From NCBI GenBank assembly GCA_013180625.2, contig SNVD02003159.1, positions 1-64,000 on the forward strand: a stretch of 64,000 nt of DNA. The letters are read 5' to 3'. A program made the translations under genes and the position numbers. Each line of letters begins with the position of its first letter. Positions within the stretch are counted from its first letter, which is position 1. Below are positions 35,010 through 46,181 of the stretch, piece after piece. The notes under the pieces were generated by a model that was not told the DNA's origin, made no database searches, and was given only the letters and a program-made list of their open reading frames with translations. This DNA is from Boswellia sacra. Taxonomy: Eukaryota > Streptophyta > Magnoliopsida > Sapindales > Burseraceae.

Positions 35010-35092
35010 GGACAACCCAGTTGGTTAAAAGCCTCTGGTCTATTGGCTGCATGATTGCATTGAGGTCTAATGTTTGAATCTTCTAGTCAGTT
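35010..35092 (+). mobile_element. tRNA-derived SINE-like head
   Basis: GACAACCCAGTTGGTTAAAA resembles an RNA polymerase III A box, and about 45 bases later ATGTTTGAATCTTCTAG resembles a B box (GTTCGAATC type). The spacing fits a tRNA-derived SINE promoter. No obvious tail or target duplication was found. Confidence 0.4.
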
Positions 35093-35419
35093 TAAAAAAT
35101 TCAGAGAATATGTCAATATACCCCCTAAGGTTAGACTTAGCAAAAACCCCCCCAGAGATTGGCAAGTGTTCGTTGCTCCCTGAAATTCGAATTTTGCCGT
35201 TATATTAGATAGTGTAAGGATAAAATCGTCAACAAAATTATGGGATAAAAATAATTTAAAAAAGCTGTGGACAATAATAATTATTATAAATAATATAAGT
35301 AATAATAATTTTATAATTATTGAATGAATGATAAAAAAAATAAATTAAGTTTATTAAATAATAACTGTTATCGTGAATTATAAAAGAAAAGAACCCAAAA
35401 ATTGAATCCACCCATTTAC

Positions 35420-35997
35420 TGTTAGAAAAATATTATTAATTCATCAAATAACACATGCTCAACCAATATTATAAACAAATATATTAAATAAACAAATAAC
35501 AAAATAGATAACAAACGTAACAATTATAAAAGCAAGTTAGAAAAATCTGGCCTGTGCTATGAGAGGCACGCGTAAAGCGTTGTCCTAAAGCCAAAGAGTC
35601 TTCCCCTTCGTGCGGGTAAAAGATGATCCTCAAGGGCTCCAAGATACAACCCAATAGCTCTCAGCCACTCTTCTCGATGATCACGATCACCAGAAGAATA
35701 TGAACCAGTCTTACGAGTCGTAGTTGCAAAATTGTAGAATTTTGGAATTGAAAATGGGGAAGTGATGGCTTTTATGATTAGTCTCTAAAAATTGAACCTA
35801 AAGACCTCCTTATATACTAGTGTCCTGGACATTGTAACCTATATGATTAATAGTGTAACTCCTATAACATAATGTGCTTATAAATTATGTAACCTACAAA
35901 TGAAATTAAACTTTGTAACTCATGCAATGAATTTTATAACTCATGCACAATTAGGTTTTATAACTCATAAAATTGAAAACCATTTTTTATTCCAACA
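35420..35997 (-). repeat. 3' LTR of the young copia element
   Basis: 578 bp; on the minus strand TGTTGGAATAAAAAATGG to TTTTTCTAACA. The polypurine tract GTGGGGGAT (35998-36006, minus) abuts it. On the minus strand TAGTATATAAGGAGG gives a TATA box (about 35808-35822). Confidence 0.95.
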
Positions 35998-36566
35998 ATC
36001 CCCCACAAAAGGTTTGAAATTTAAAATTAATTTTGCAACTTTATATTATGCAATCAATGTAGGTGCCTTTCGAGCTTGAACCTACACTTAGTGTTGATAG
36101 CATCTATTTGAGGTACCTGAGTGAACTATGTCTTGAACTCGGTTTCTTGACCAAACTTCAAGCTATCACACGCATAATACCGACAAAGACTTGGTTTTTG
36201 TGAGTTAGCGCTATTAAAGGCCATGCGCTTAATCTTGATTCTCATAAGAGTTTTTAGAAGACAGCTCAATCTTCACGATCGCAGCCTCAGAATGACTCTC
36301 ACTTAGGTAAGTCCTCCAAAGGTATATGTGACCTATACCTTGCAAGAAAATGCTTGCCTTGGACTTATTCAAGGTAAATATACATTTCCTTAACATCACA
36401 TATAAAGCACTTTTGCCTTAGGGATGAACTAGAGTATATCTTCTCAAAGATATCTCCATAATAGTAGTGCTTAATAAGTCACGCAATATGGATTGTTTCT
36501 ACCCATTGAACCTCCTTCATGGGATCTCCAATCACAGAGGTTGGGTTACCTCCCTAGGTGACTCCC
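35998..36566. other. Element 3' untranslated region, no gene
   Basis: Between the RNase H stop and the polypurine tract. No credible frame on either strand. Confidence 0.6.
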
Positions 36567-38597
36567 TTATGAGCTTAGGCCCATCCCCCTCGACAATTCT
36601 TTAGTAGCTTTCAAGGAAAGCCCTTTAGTTAACTGATCAGCAATATTTAACTCAGACTTAATAAACTCTAAAGTTACAACGGCATTGCCTAAAAGACTTC
36701 TCACAGACTTGTATCTCACTCTTATATGTCTGCTCATCTTTTTGTTGGTGTGAGTTTGCTTCACCAAATCTATAACTACTTTACAATCACAATGTATAGG
36801 AATGGACGATATATTCCTAACCACCAAAGGCATTTCCATGAAAAGACTCTTGATCCATTCAGCTTCTTTACAAGTGGTGTCTAAAGCTATGAGTTCAGAC
36901 TCCATAGTACTTCTAGAAATCAAGGTTTGTTTCTTTGAACTCCAAGATATAGCTGCTCCTCCTAAAAGAAACATGTAACCACTTGTGGATTTAACATCTA
37001 TATTGTCTGTAATCCAATTAGCATCACTATATCCTTCGATAACATTTGAAAATCCTTTATAGCATAAAGAGTAATCAGTTGTTCCTTTAAGATATTTACA
37101 CACTCTTTCTAAAGCAAGCCAATGCTCTTCACTAGGATTATGAGTATATCTACTAAGTCTACCCACTGCATATGATATATCAGGCCTAGTTTTATTTGCT
37201 ATGTATAACAAAGATCCTATAATTTGAGAATACCTTAATTGAGATACTGGTTCTCCTTGATTCTTCTTTAACTCAATCTTAGAATCATAAGGAGTAGATA
37301 CCGACTTAAAATCAAAATATCCAAACTTTTTTAACATTTTCTCAATAGAATTTTTTTGATCTAAAGTAATACCCTTAGAAGTCTTCTTTATTCTCATGCC
37401 TAGAATCATATTTGCTTCACCCAAATCTTTCATATCAAAGTTTCTAGACAAATAGGATTTTACATCATTTATTATCTCCAAGTTCGATCCAAAAATCAAA
37501 ATATCATCTATATATAAACTCAAAATAACGTGTGCTCCATTAAGCTCTTTATAATATACGCACTTATCATGTTCATTAATCATAAATCCATAACTTAAAA
37601 CTACTTCATCAAACTTCTCATGCCATTATTTTGGAGCTTGCTTTAGACCATAAAGAGACTTAATTAACCTACAAACTTTGTGTTCTTGTCCTTTCACTAT
37701 AAAACCTTCAGGTTGTTTCATATAAATTTCTTCATCTAAATTTCCATTTAGAAAAGCAATCTTTACATCCATTTGATGAATAACTAAATTATGTATAGAA
37801 GCTAAAGCTATCAAAATCCTAATTGTAGTGATACTAGAAACTGGTGAGTAAGTATCAAAATAGTCTATTCCTTCTCTTTGTGTAAATCCTTTTGCTACTA
37901 GCCTTGCCTTATACTGATCTATAGAACCATCCGATTTCAACTTCTTTCTAAAGACCCATTTACAATCTATTGCTTTGTTCCCAGGTGGAAGATCCACTAA
38001 AACCCAAGTGTTGTTTTGAATTATAGATTCAAATTCACTATTTATAGCTTCCTTCCAAAAAGGTGCATCAATGGAAGTTACAGCTTCTTTATAAGAACTA
38101 GGATCTCCTTCCACCAAGTAAGTATAAAATTCTTCTCCAAAATTCTTTTCTTTTCTAGGTCTTTTACTCCTCCTAGGTTCAACTTGTGATTCATCAACTG
38201 ATAAATTAGTAAATGTTTTCTCATTATCAATTGAAGTAGATGGACCACAAATAGTTTTTTGAACTCTAGTTCTAAAAGGAAAAATATCTTCAAAATAAGT
38301 AGCTTCTCTAGCTTCTATGATTGTGTTATTAGATATTCCACTAACTTCAGAATTTATAACTAAAAATCTATTTGCACTACTATTTTGGGCGTATCCAATA
38401 AAAACTGCATCTATTGTTTTTGGTCCTATTTTCTTTCTCTTAGGCTCAGGTATACCAACCTTAGCTAAGCACCCCCACACTTTAAGGATTTTAAGATTAG
38501 GAACTCTTCTTTTCCAAATTTCATAAGGAGTTTTCTCTAAATCCTTAATCGTTATTCTATTCAATATAAAACATGCGGATAATATTGCTTCCCCCAC
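36567..38597 (-). pseudogene. pol: Copia reverse transcriptase-RNase H, one nonsense codon
   Basis: After the end of integrase ('KTPYEIWKRRVPNLKILKVW') comes the RT: 'NNTWVLVDLPPGNKAIDCKW', 'ARLVAKGFTQREGIDYFDTY', 'QMDVKIAFLNG', 'LYGLKQAPK' and the catalytic 'LYIDDILIFGS'. RNase H follows with 'YSDANWITDNIDVKSTSGY' and 'SRSTMESELIAL', ending 'RGMGLSS'. A single TAA at 37626-37628, directly after 'KQAPK', divides the frame; both sides are otherwise open for more than 320 codons. The 5' edge at 38597 follows a one-base loss in a G run. Confidence 0.95.
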
Positions 38598-39310
38598 AAA
38601 TTATCTGGTAAACCAGAACTTAACAACATAGAATTCACCATATCCATCAAAGTTCTATTTTTCCTTTCAGCAACCCTATTAGATTGTGGTGAGTAAGGTG
38701 GAGTTAACTCATGAATAATATCATTCTCTTCACAAAAAATACTTAAAGCACTTAAAGTATACTCACCACCTCTATCAGATCTAAGCTTCTTAATTTTTTT
38801 ATCTAATTGATTTTCTACCTCATTTTTATATACTTTGAATTTATCAAATACCTCATCCTTAGTCTTAATCAAGTATACATAACAATACTTAGAACAATCA
38901 TCAATAAATGTTATAAAATATCTATTTCCTCCTCTAGTTGGTGATCGATTAGAATCACAAACATCACTATGTATAAGTTCTAAAACTTGGGTTGTCCTCT
39001 CAATCGACTTATAAGGCTTCCTAGGTTGTTTAGCTTGAACACAAATCTCACACTTATGTTTAAAATCAATTATAGCTTTAGGCACTACGTCAAGATCCAT
39101 CATTCTTTTGATTTTCTTTAACGATACATGTCCAAGTCTCCCATGCCAAATATTAGAAGTTTCAATATTAAAAACTTTGGAAACTTTATTAGATCTTGAA
39201 AAATTATTCAACTTAAATAAACCATCACAAACAAAACCTTTACCCATAAATACATTATTTTTAGAGATTACAACTCTATTGGATTCTAAAACAATTTTGT
39301 ATCCTTGTTG
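38561..39310 (-). pseudogene. pol: Copia integrase, flanked by one-base frameshifts
   Basis: GAG_pre-integrase segment ('WHGRLGHVSLKKIKRMMDL', 'CEICVQAKQPRKPYKS'), then the rve core with aspartates in 'ELIHSDVCDSN' and 'KLRSDRGGEYTL' and glutamate in 'RVAERKNRTLMDM'. The frame closes at 38561 because one G is missing from a run on the minus strand near 38592-38597. Upstream, an extra base in a five-A run near 39316-39320 separates it from gag-protease. The DDE triad itself is intact. Confidence 0.93.
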
Positions 39311-39312
39311 AA

Positions 39313-40545
39313 CTAAAAAGACCCACTAACAAGATTTCTTCTCACTTTAGGAACATAACGTACTTCCTTGAGAATTAAAGTCTTTCTAGAGGTCATCTTT
39401 AATTCAATATCTCCAATCCCAAGTACTTGTGCGGTAGTATTATTGCCTAGGGTCACACTTCCTCCACTTAAGTTCTGATAATTTTTAAAATAACTTCTAT
39501 CAGAACAAACATGAATATTCGCGCCTGAATCTGACCACCATTCATTATTTTCACAAGTAAAATTGACACTCAAAGAATTAGAATTATTATACCTAATGAG
39601 AGGTTCATTTGGTTCACTTGGACCTCCTTTTTCCAAGACATGTACTTGATCCTTTTGATCTTTATGATGTTGCTTGGGCTTATGTTTGTAGGCTTTTGTC
39701 TTTTTGTAAAAACAATCCTTTGCCACATGATTAGACCTTCCACAAACATAGCAAATCCTATCCCCTTTGCCTTTAGAATTCTTAGACCTATATTGTTGAA
39801 TATTCTTATTCTTAAAGCTCCTTCTCTTAGGTTGAAAACCATTTCTCTTATTGTTCTTGAAATTCCTTATGTTTTCAACTAAGTTTACTTTAGTACTTTC
39901 AATTTGATTAAAAGTACCAACCCTGTTATTTTCTTCAATTGTAAGTGAGTTAATCACTTGTGTCATGGAAAGAGTTCCTTGTCTATGTTTTAAAGATTTG
40001 GAAAAATCAGACCAACTAGGAGGTAACTTCTCTATTAAACATGACACCTTAAAATCTTCACTAAGAGTCGTACCATTTTTCTCAACTCTTCTCAAAAGTT
40101 CTTGGAACTCATGAATTTGATCTCTAATGGGCTTAGAATCTATCATTTTATAAAGATTAAAATTTGAAACAGCAAATCTATCTAGACTTGTGTCTTCTAT
40201 CCCATAAACGGCTTCAAAAGTGTTCCACAATTCTAAGGCATTTTTGGTAGTTTCATACACATCATAGAGATGATCTGATAAAGCACTTAATATTCTATTG
40301 TGACAATGATAATCTATCTCCTCTTTTGACATTTGAGTTGTGGAAGTAGAAGTGGAACTAGAGGCTTCTTGGGTTGATGTATTGCTAGGTTGACTAGATG
40401 GTTCACTAGGTTGACTAGTTGGTTCAATAGCTGAAATTAAACCTAGAACAGTGAGCCAATATTTCAATTGTCTTTGCCATCTCCTAAAATTTTGTCCATT
40501 AAATTTTTCAGGTTTTATACTATTTGCTTCCTCAATCTTATTCAT
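39313..40545 (-). pseudogene. gag: Copia gag-protease
   Basis: The natural start is probably ATG 40543-40545 ('MNKIEEANSIKPEKFNGQNF'), 26 codons inside the longest frame. The copia gag domain ('NFRRWQRQLKYWLTVLGLI', 'LEKLPPSWSDFSKSLKH' type blocks) is followed by a basic stretch and a CCHC knuckle (CYVCGRSNHVAKDC). The protease active site 'WWSDSGANIHVCSD' lies near 39520. The frame stops at 39313 because of a single-base insertion. Confidence 0.93.
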
Positions 40546-41250
40546 TGTTTTTGCACTAAAATATCTAAAAGTAAAGGAAATAACTAATATAGATCTGCGC
40601 ACAATATATAAAATAAATATCACAAAATATTCAATGTGTAATTGATAAAAATTTCAAACTAATTAAACAATTAGTAGACACTTATGAAAAATATGTAACT
40701 GATAATTAAATTAAATAACTATTTTAAATTTGAAAGCAAAATAAAACCGTTTAGAGTTTTTAAACTAATAAATTAATAAAAGTTACAACAACTTTAGTAT
40801 CATAAATATTTTAGAGTTGTAATAGAAACTTAGATATTTAAGACAAAACTAATGTAACTTTCAATTTTATAAATAAAATTTAATGCATTAAAAATTGTAA
40901 CAGAAACTCAAATAAAAAAATGTAACCTTCAGTTTTATAAATAAAATTTAATGTATTCAAAATTTCAAATTTTGTCTAAATAATTTTTTATTCTATTGCA
41001 AACATAACTTCAAGTCTTAAATGAATTTAAAACAAACTTTAAGAAATAATTATGATATGTAGAAAAATACTTTGTAAGTCACCTTGCATAATATATTTTT
41101 TTAAAATCAAACCAAGCAATGATTTATTAATAAAATGTTATATTATAATAAATACACACAATTATATAATTAGAATAAACAAATTAAAATTTATAAAATA
41201 TATATATGAATATCAAAACAAACGAGTAGATATTGTCTTTGGCTTTAGAT
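40546..41250. other. Copia 5' leader, AT-rich, no gene
   Basis: About 700 bases between the 5' LTR and gag ATG, with repeated TTTAGAGTT, TTTTATAAATAAAATTTAATG and similar blocks (two near-identical copies at about 40860-40885 and 40930-40955). No primer site for initiator tRNA was found. Confidence 0.55.
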
Positions 41251-41827
41251 TGTTAGAAAAATATTATTAATTCATCAAATAACACATGCTCAACCAATAT
41301 TATAAACAAATATATTAAATAAACAAATAACAAAATAAATAACAAACGTAACAATTATAAAAGCAAGTTAGAAAAATCTGGCCTGTGCTATGAGAGGCAC
41401 GCGTAAAGCGTTGTCCTAAAGCCAAAGAGTCCTCCCCTTCGTGCGGGTAAAAGATGGTCCTCAAGGGCTCCAAGATACAACCCAATAGCTCTCAGCCACT
41501 CTTCTCGATGAGCACGATCACCGAAGAATATGAACCAGTCTTACGAGTCGTAGTTGCAAAATTATAGAATTTTGGAATTGAAAATGGGGAAGTGATGGCT
41601 TTTATGATTAGTCTCTAAAAATTGAACCTAAAGACCTCCTTATATACTAGTGTCCTAGACATTGTAACCTATATGATTAATAGTGTAACTCCTATAATAT
41701 AATGTGCTTATAAATTATGTAACCTACAAATGAAATTAAACTTTGTAACTCATGTAATGAATTTTATAACTCATGCACAATTAGGTTTTATAACTCATAA
41801 AATTGAAAACCTTTTTTTATTCCAACA
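41251..41827 (-). repeat. 5' LTR of the young copia element
   Basis: 577 bp, TG...CA ended, near-identical to 35420-35997. It is followed by the duplication TTTAC. Confidence 0.95.
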
Positions 41828-41832
41828 TTTAC

Positions 41833-43379
41833 ATCTTCAATCCACACGCTAACGTGCTTCACCTTCATCGCTGCATTCATCACCTCCATTCCCTTTCCTC
41901 AATCTTCTTCTCCATCCATACATCTTCTCCTTCATTGCGTCCACTCCCTCCTCCCTCATCGCCGCCTCCTTCTAGCATTTGTTACTGAAATTTATAAAAA
42001 AACCTTGGTTTAAATAGTAAGATGTGTGGTGGTCGATTGGGTTGGTAGCTACTTGCATTGTTTGGGTTTCGAAGAGTGGCTAGCAACGGCTTTGACAGAG
42101 GTGATGGGCTTAGGAACTGAGAGATTGGCAACTGGAGAGACTTCTGTGTGATAGTGGTGGCCGGTGATGTGCGACTGGAGGCAGCAGCAATTGGCGGTAG
42201 TGTTAGCGTGAAGGGTAATTTTTTTTTCCATTTTTTTCATTCTTTTTTATGATTTTTCTTTTTTCAGAAAAATGTGGTTGACTGCACTACTTGAAAGGGT
42301 ATGGAATTTTTTATGGGATTTTTTCTTACTTTTTTCTGATGGCTTGTATATGGTTTTGATGAATGTTTGGGGTTAGAAATTTTATATTTTTTATTGAGTT
42401 TTTAAAAAAAATTTGTTTTAGATTGGTTTGGTTTATAAACGTATTTTAGTCACATTACATAACATATCTTTTCTATCATGTTTTACCGTTTAAAATAAGA
42501 AAATATTTGATTTTCAGATGATAATTTATAATTACCAATCTTTTAAGGGGGGATTGTATTTAAGCGTAACCTTAAGAGATACATTAGAATATTTACAGTA
42601 ATTTATCTTTCATCGTCTCCCAAGTCATATGGCTGGAGCTTAGCCAGGGTGGACCTAAAATAGTCTAGTTCAGTGGGAAAGTTTGGGTTATATACATACA
42701 AGGGCAGAGGCAGGATGCAAAGCAACCAATTTATTAACCTTTTTTTTTCGTATACAAAAATTTAAAAATTAAAATACATAATAAAAATTATTATTATAGA
42801 AAGATGGTTAAGTCCAAAAAACATGTCAAATAAAGAAAATTAACAATCTTAAAAGGCCTTATAGATATATAAAAAATAAAAATAAACCTTAAAGTGTTTT
42901 TAGATCTCAAAAATTATTTATAATTGTTACATGCTAAATATTTTAATAATTTCCTTCTCAATTTGAGGCTATTGCAGACAAAAAAAAACTTGTTAAAGTA
43001 GGAAAAGATATAGGAAATAAGAAATTAATATTATAATAGGATAAGGAAAATATATTATTATTAAGAAAAAGATAAGGGGAAATTAGTATTATAAAAGATA
43101 AGAAAAATATATTAGTATTTAAATAAGAAAAGTAAAATTAATTCCATATTTTAGTAAACAAAAGAAATAGAGATGTGAGAGAGTGTACTTTAATAATAAA
43201 ATGGGGACCATTGAACTTAAAATTTATATTCTATCTAGAATTTATATGTTGATTCAAAAGTTTCTGAGAGGTTAAGTTAAAAAAAAAAAGAATAAAGGAG
43301 AGAGAATGTTTGAGCGAAACGAGGATCATTTAACATAAAATTTTTCTATTATATCACATTTGTTTGTCCTATCAAAATA
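41833..43379. other. Intergenic DNA, nothing recognised
   Basis: A CT-rich stretch (about 41860-41985, CCTCC/TCCTTC runs) is followed by AT-rich sequence. Short frames such as 41803-41988 and 42049-42240 have biased composition and no domain. There are no repeats above 30 bp that I could see. Confidence 0.5.
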
Positions 43380-43740
43380 TTGGGTCATATTACGATACTA
43401 TTGATGTACTGATATATCAATTTTTAAATTTGTGTAAAAGTTATAAATGAATGTGTAAAAGTTGTAAATCAATATGTAAAAGTTGTAAATACAACTTTTA
43501 TATACTCAGTTATAATTTTTTTAAATGAGTGTGTAAAAATTATAAATGAGTTTGTAAAAGTTATAAATAAGTGTGTAAAAGTTGTAAATGAATATGTAAA
43601 AGTTGTATTTACAACCTTACACACATTTATTTACAACTTTTACATATTTATTTATTACTTTTACACATTTATTTATAATTTTCATACAATTTAAAAAAAT
43701 ACAGTACTGATACATCAGGTATACTAGAATTACACTCCAA
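43380..43740. mobile_element. Foldback/MITE-like element with internal minisatellite
   Basis: The ends pair imperfectly: ATTGATGTACTGATATATCA on the left and, in reverse complement, CCTGATGTATCAGTACTGTA on the right. Inside, GTGTAAAAGTTGTAAATGAA-type units of 20-21 bp repeat about six times in one orientation and three times in the reverse, so the whole unit folds back on itself. It is non-coding. Confidence 0.65.
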
Positions 43741-44210
43741 AATATCTGAGAAGACTAACGTTTCACTTGACAACTAAAAATACTTAAGAAACTAAAAGAA
43801 AAATTTCAACATGGGCGCCACGGCCACGTCAGGCTTAAACGTGGTTCTTCCCCTTGTATAGGTACATGGCATTATTATTCATTTGGAGTTGTGACGTCGG
43901 AAAATAAAAATATGATGTCAATCACAATCTTTATTTATATAAATGCATAGAAAGTAGTCGCAAGTGTGTGCACACAATTTTACGTTTTCACCTGCATTAA
44001 ATTTTTCTGTCGGCTCTGGGGGGTGATCTCACGAAACTAAGAAGACCTTAAAATTGAAAACTTTGTCTGTGTCTTGATCAGATAATCCAGTCAACCAATA
44101 TTGCTGACACTTTGAATAAGGAAACAAATTTAGATTGTTAACGTCATGAGGCAGAATTTGAATGCTCAGTATGTTGATGAATGAATGTTGAGTGAATCAA
44201 TCCTGCTACA
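43741..44210. other. Intergenic DNA, nothing recognised
   Basis: 470 bases of unique-looking sequence leading into the viral copy. It has GGCCACGTCAGG and TGACGTC motifs that resemble bZIP sites, but no gene start nearby supports a promoter. Confidence 0.45.
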
Positions 44211-44839
44211 AAGCTGAAGCTTTGAATCAAATTATTTCCTTCTAAAGCGCTTCCTTAAGCCCTCCTGGCACACGGGCATCACAAAAGGAACTCTTCTGAT
44301 TCAGAACTTCGCTTAAATATATAGGTAGAAACACGGTATTAATGTCTGATATTGAGCACATGGCGGTATTTACACCCAGTTGCAAACCAGTATAGTGCCT
44401 ATTCAGGTTCACCATTGGAATATACCTTTGGGTTTCCAGCTGATATATTCAAAATCAATACAACAGAAAACTAGACATATAAAGAAATATGCATGTAAAC
44501 GAGAGAATTACAAAAGGTTTCCTCCCAAAGTCTCTATATTCTTCAAGAAGGATGAAATTTTTATTTATAAAAGGATTTATGGCTACAAAGCAAGCTATGT
44601 GGCTAATTGTTTTACCACATAAATGTGTTAAACAATTTTGCCAGACTTGATATAGACTCGATATCATGACAAGATGACTTTTTATGCCTTGTCATCTTTT
44701 ACATTTATAACACATAACATATTTAATAAACTTTTGGACACTTATGGCCAAAAACATGTGAAAAAGCTTTATTATATAATTACAAGATTAAAGTTTTTTT
44801 CTAACACTGGTGGCAGATAAGTGTTGACTTTTGGATTTG

Positions 44840-45480
44840 TGGAAGAGAGGATGCCAGAACATCATTTTGGTGACGTAGTGATGTTTGAAATATATGGGTA
44901 TTCGTCAGAGTCATTATCACTGTCAGTGTCCCACCATGTCAACATATCAAATTGAGAAATTTTTTCTTTTTTTCTTGTCGAAATCCGTGAGAAGTTCATC
45001 CAGAATAGTATCATCTTGTTTGATTTCTTGACTAGGTCTGCTGCTTTTTTCTAGAAATTGTTGTAGATAAGTCTGATCAATACTATAAGGATCTTGAGAA
45101 TCTTGAAAGTATGGAGGACACGACTGTTCTTAAAACATATTATTAGTAACAATGCTAGTTTTCTTATAAATGTAGATAATATGATGTGTTGCTTTTTGCC
45201 CACGAAGATTGAAGCTTTGCTGTCTTTGATATTCAAATTGTGACTTCCACCATGAGAGAGGATGAAACCACTCAAGAAATATTTGAAAGCATCTTGCAGG
45301 AGTATCAAGAGTTCTTTGGCTGTAGAGCAGACTGGTGTGTGCCATTCTTGTTAACATATAACTGAGATTAAACTCAATGCCAATGGAAAATTGCTGTAAA
45401 AGATGTCAAAGAAACCATAAGCATTCTGGACTAAAATCCCTTTCAATGTCTCGGACTTGATAAATTATCATTTATGGAAA
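44840..45480 (-). pseudogene. Viral polyprotein C-terminal region, copy 1 (deleted)
   Basis: The minus strand matches 56280-57270 of copy 2 but with a ~360-bp internal gap and several stops. The retained 3' part is acidic and polar, with a 'DILSTW/WW D' type end block. I do not assign a function to this tail. Confidence 0.6.
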
Positions 45481-46181
45481 TTATGGATGAATCGCTATAT
45501 TGCCGAGAGGGAATGTGCCATATTTTGTGAGGATTTTCGCTTGATACTCTAACATTTGCTTATGATGAGGTTGATTCAGAGTCTGATTTGCTATCAAAGC
45601 AGGAACTTTAGGAGGAAGAAACTCATAATCTGCTAGTGGTGAAGAAAAAGGATTCATCATATGCATTACTGGAATGAGTTGTAGAGAATTGCTTTGATCA
45701 ACCTTGATTTGTTGAGGGCGAGATAACATGTCTGCAAGAATGTTGTTATCCCCTTTAATATGCTTGACATCGAAGGTAAATTGGGAAAACCAGGTTGACC
45801 ATCTAAGTAACTGTGGATGAGGCAATTGCTTCTGTTTAAGCTGCAACATTTTTGGAAAAGAGATCATATCCATTTCTACCAGAAAATGATGACCGATGAG
45901 GTGGAACTGAAACTTTTCAATTCCTTTTTTGACTGCAAAAATTTCTTTAAATGTGGAGTGGTAATGCATCTCAGGTTTGAAAAAAGCAGCACTTTTATAA
46001 CTACAAATATTTCTTTTCTCATTTTTTTCTTCAATGAGAATTGCAGCCCAGAAAAAGTCACTGGCATCAGTTTGTAAAATTCTTTTTCCTTGGGAAGGAA
46101 TTTGTAAAGGAGGAAGATTTTGTGCGACCTTCTTAATTTATGAGAGAGCATTGGATTGCTTAGGTCCTTAAGAGGGAGCAT
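45481..46181 (-). pseudogene. Viral RNase H, copy 1
   Basis: The frame at 45969-45481 carries 'HYHSTFKEIFAVKKGIEKFQ', 'TFDVKHIKGDNNILADMLSR', the RNase H core and connection typical of caulimovirids and gypsy elements. Upstream (46181-45976) the same domain continues in another frame, so one shift separates them. RNase H removes RNA from the RNA:DNA hybrid during genome copying. It retains a ~49-bp block lost from copy 2. Confidence 0.82.

Larger units (their letters stand above)
35420..41827 (-). mobile_element. Young Ty1/copia retrotransposon, nearly intact
   Basis: LTRs at 35420-35997 and 41251-41827 differ at about ten positions in 577 bp (nine substitutions, one indel). They are flanked by the 5-bp duplication TTTAC (35415-35419 and 41828-41832). 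On the minus strand the order is gag, protease, integrase, RT, RNase H, then a purine tract GTGGGGGAT just before the 3' LTR. Only three coding lesions were seen. No initiator-tRNA-type primer site (TGGTATCAGAGC) follows the 5' LTR; the sequence there is ATCTAAAGCCAAAGACAA. Confidence 0.95.

Noticed and set aside
41803..41988. 61-codon Ser/Pro-rich frame
   Set aside because: It starts in the copia LTR and continues in a CT-rich low-complexity stretch.
43820..43960. TGACGTC and CCACGTC as promoter of a gene
   Set aside because: No coding start within a plausible distance; the next frames are viral and on the other strand.
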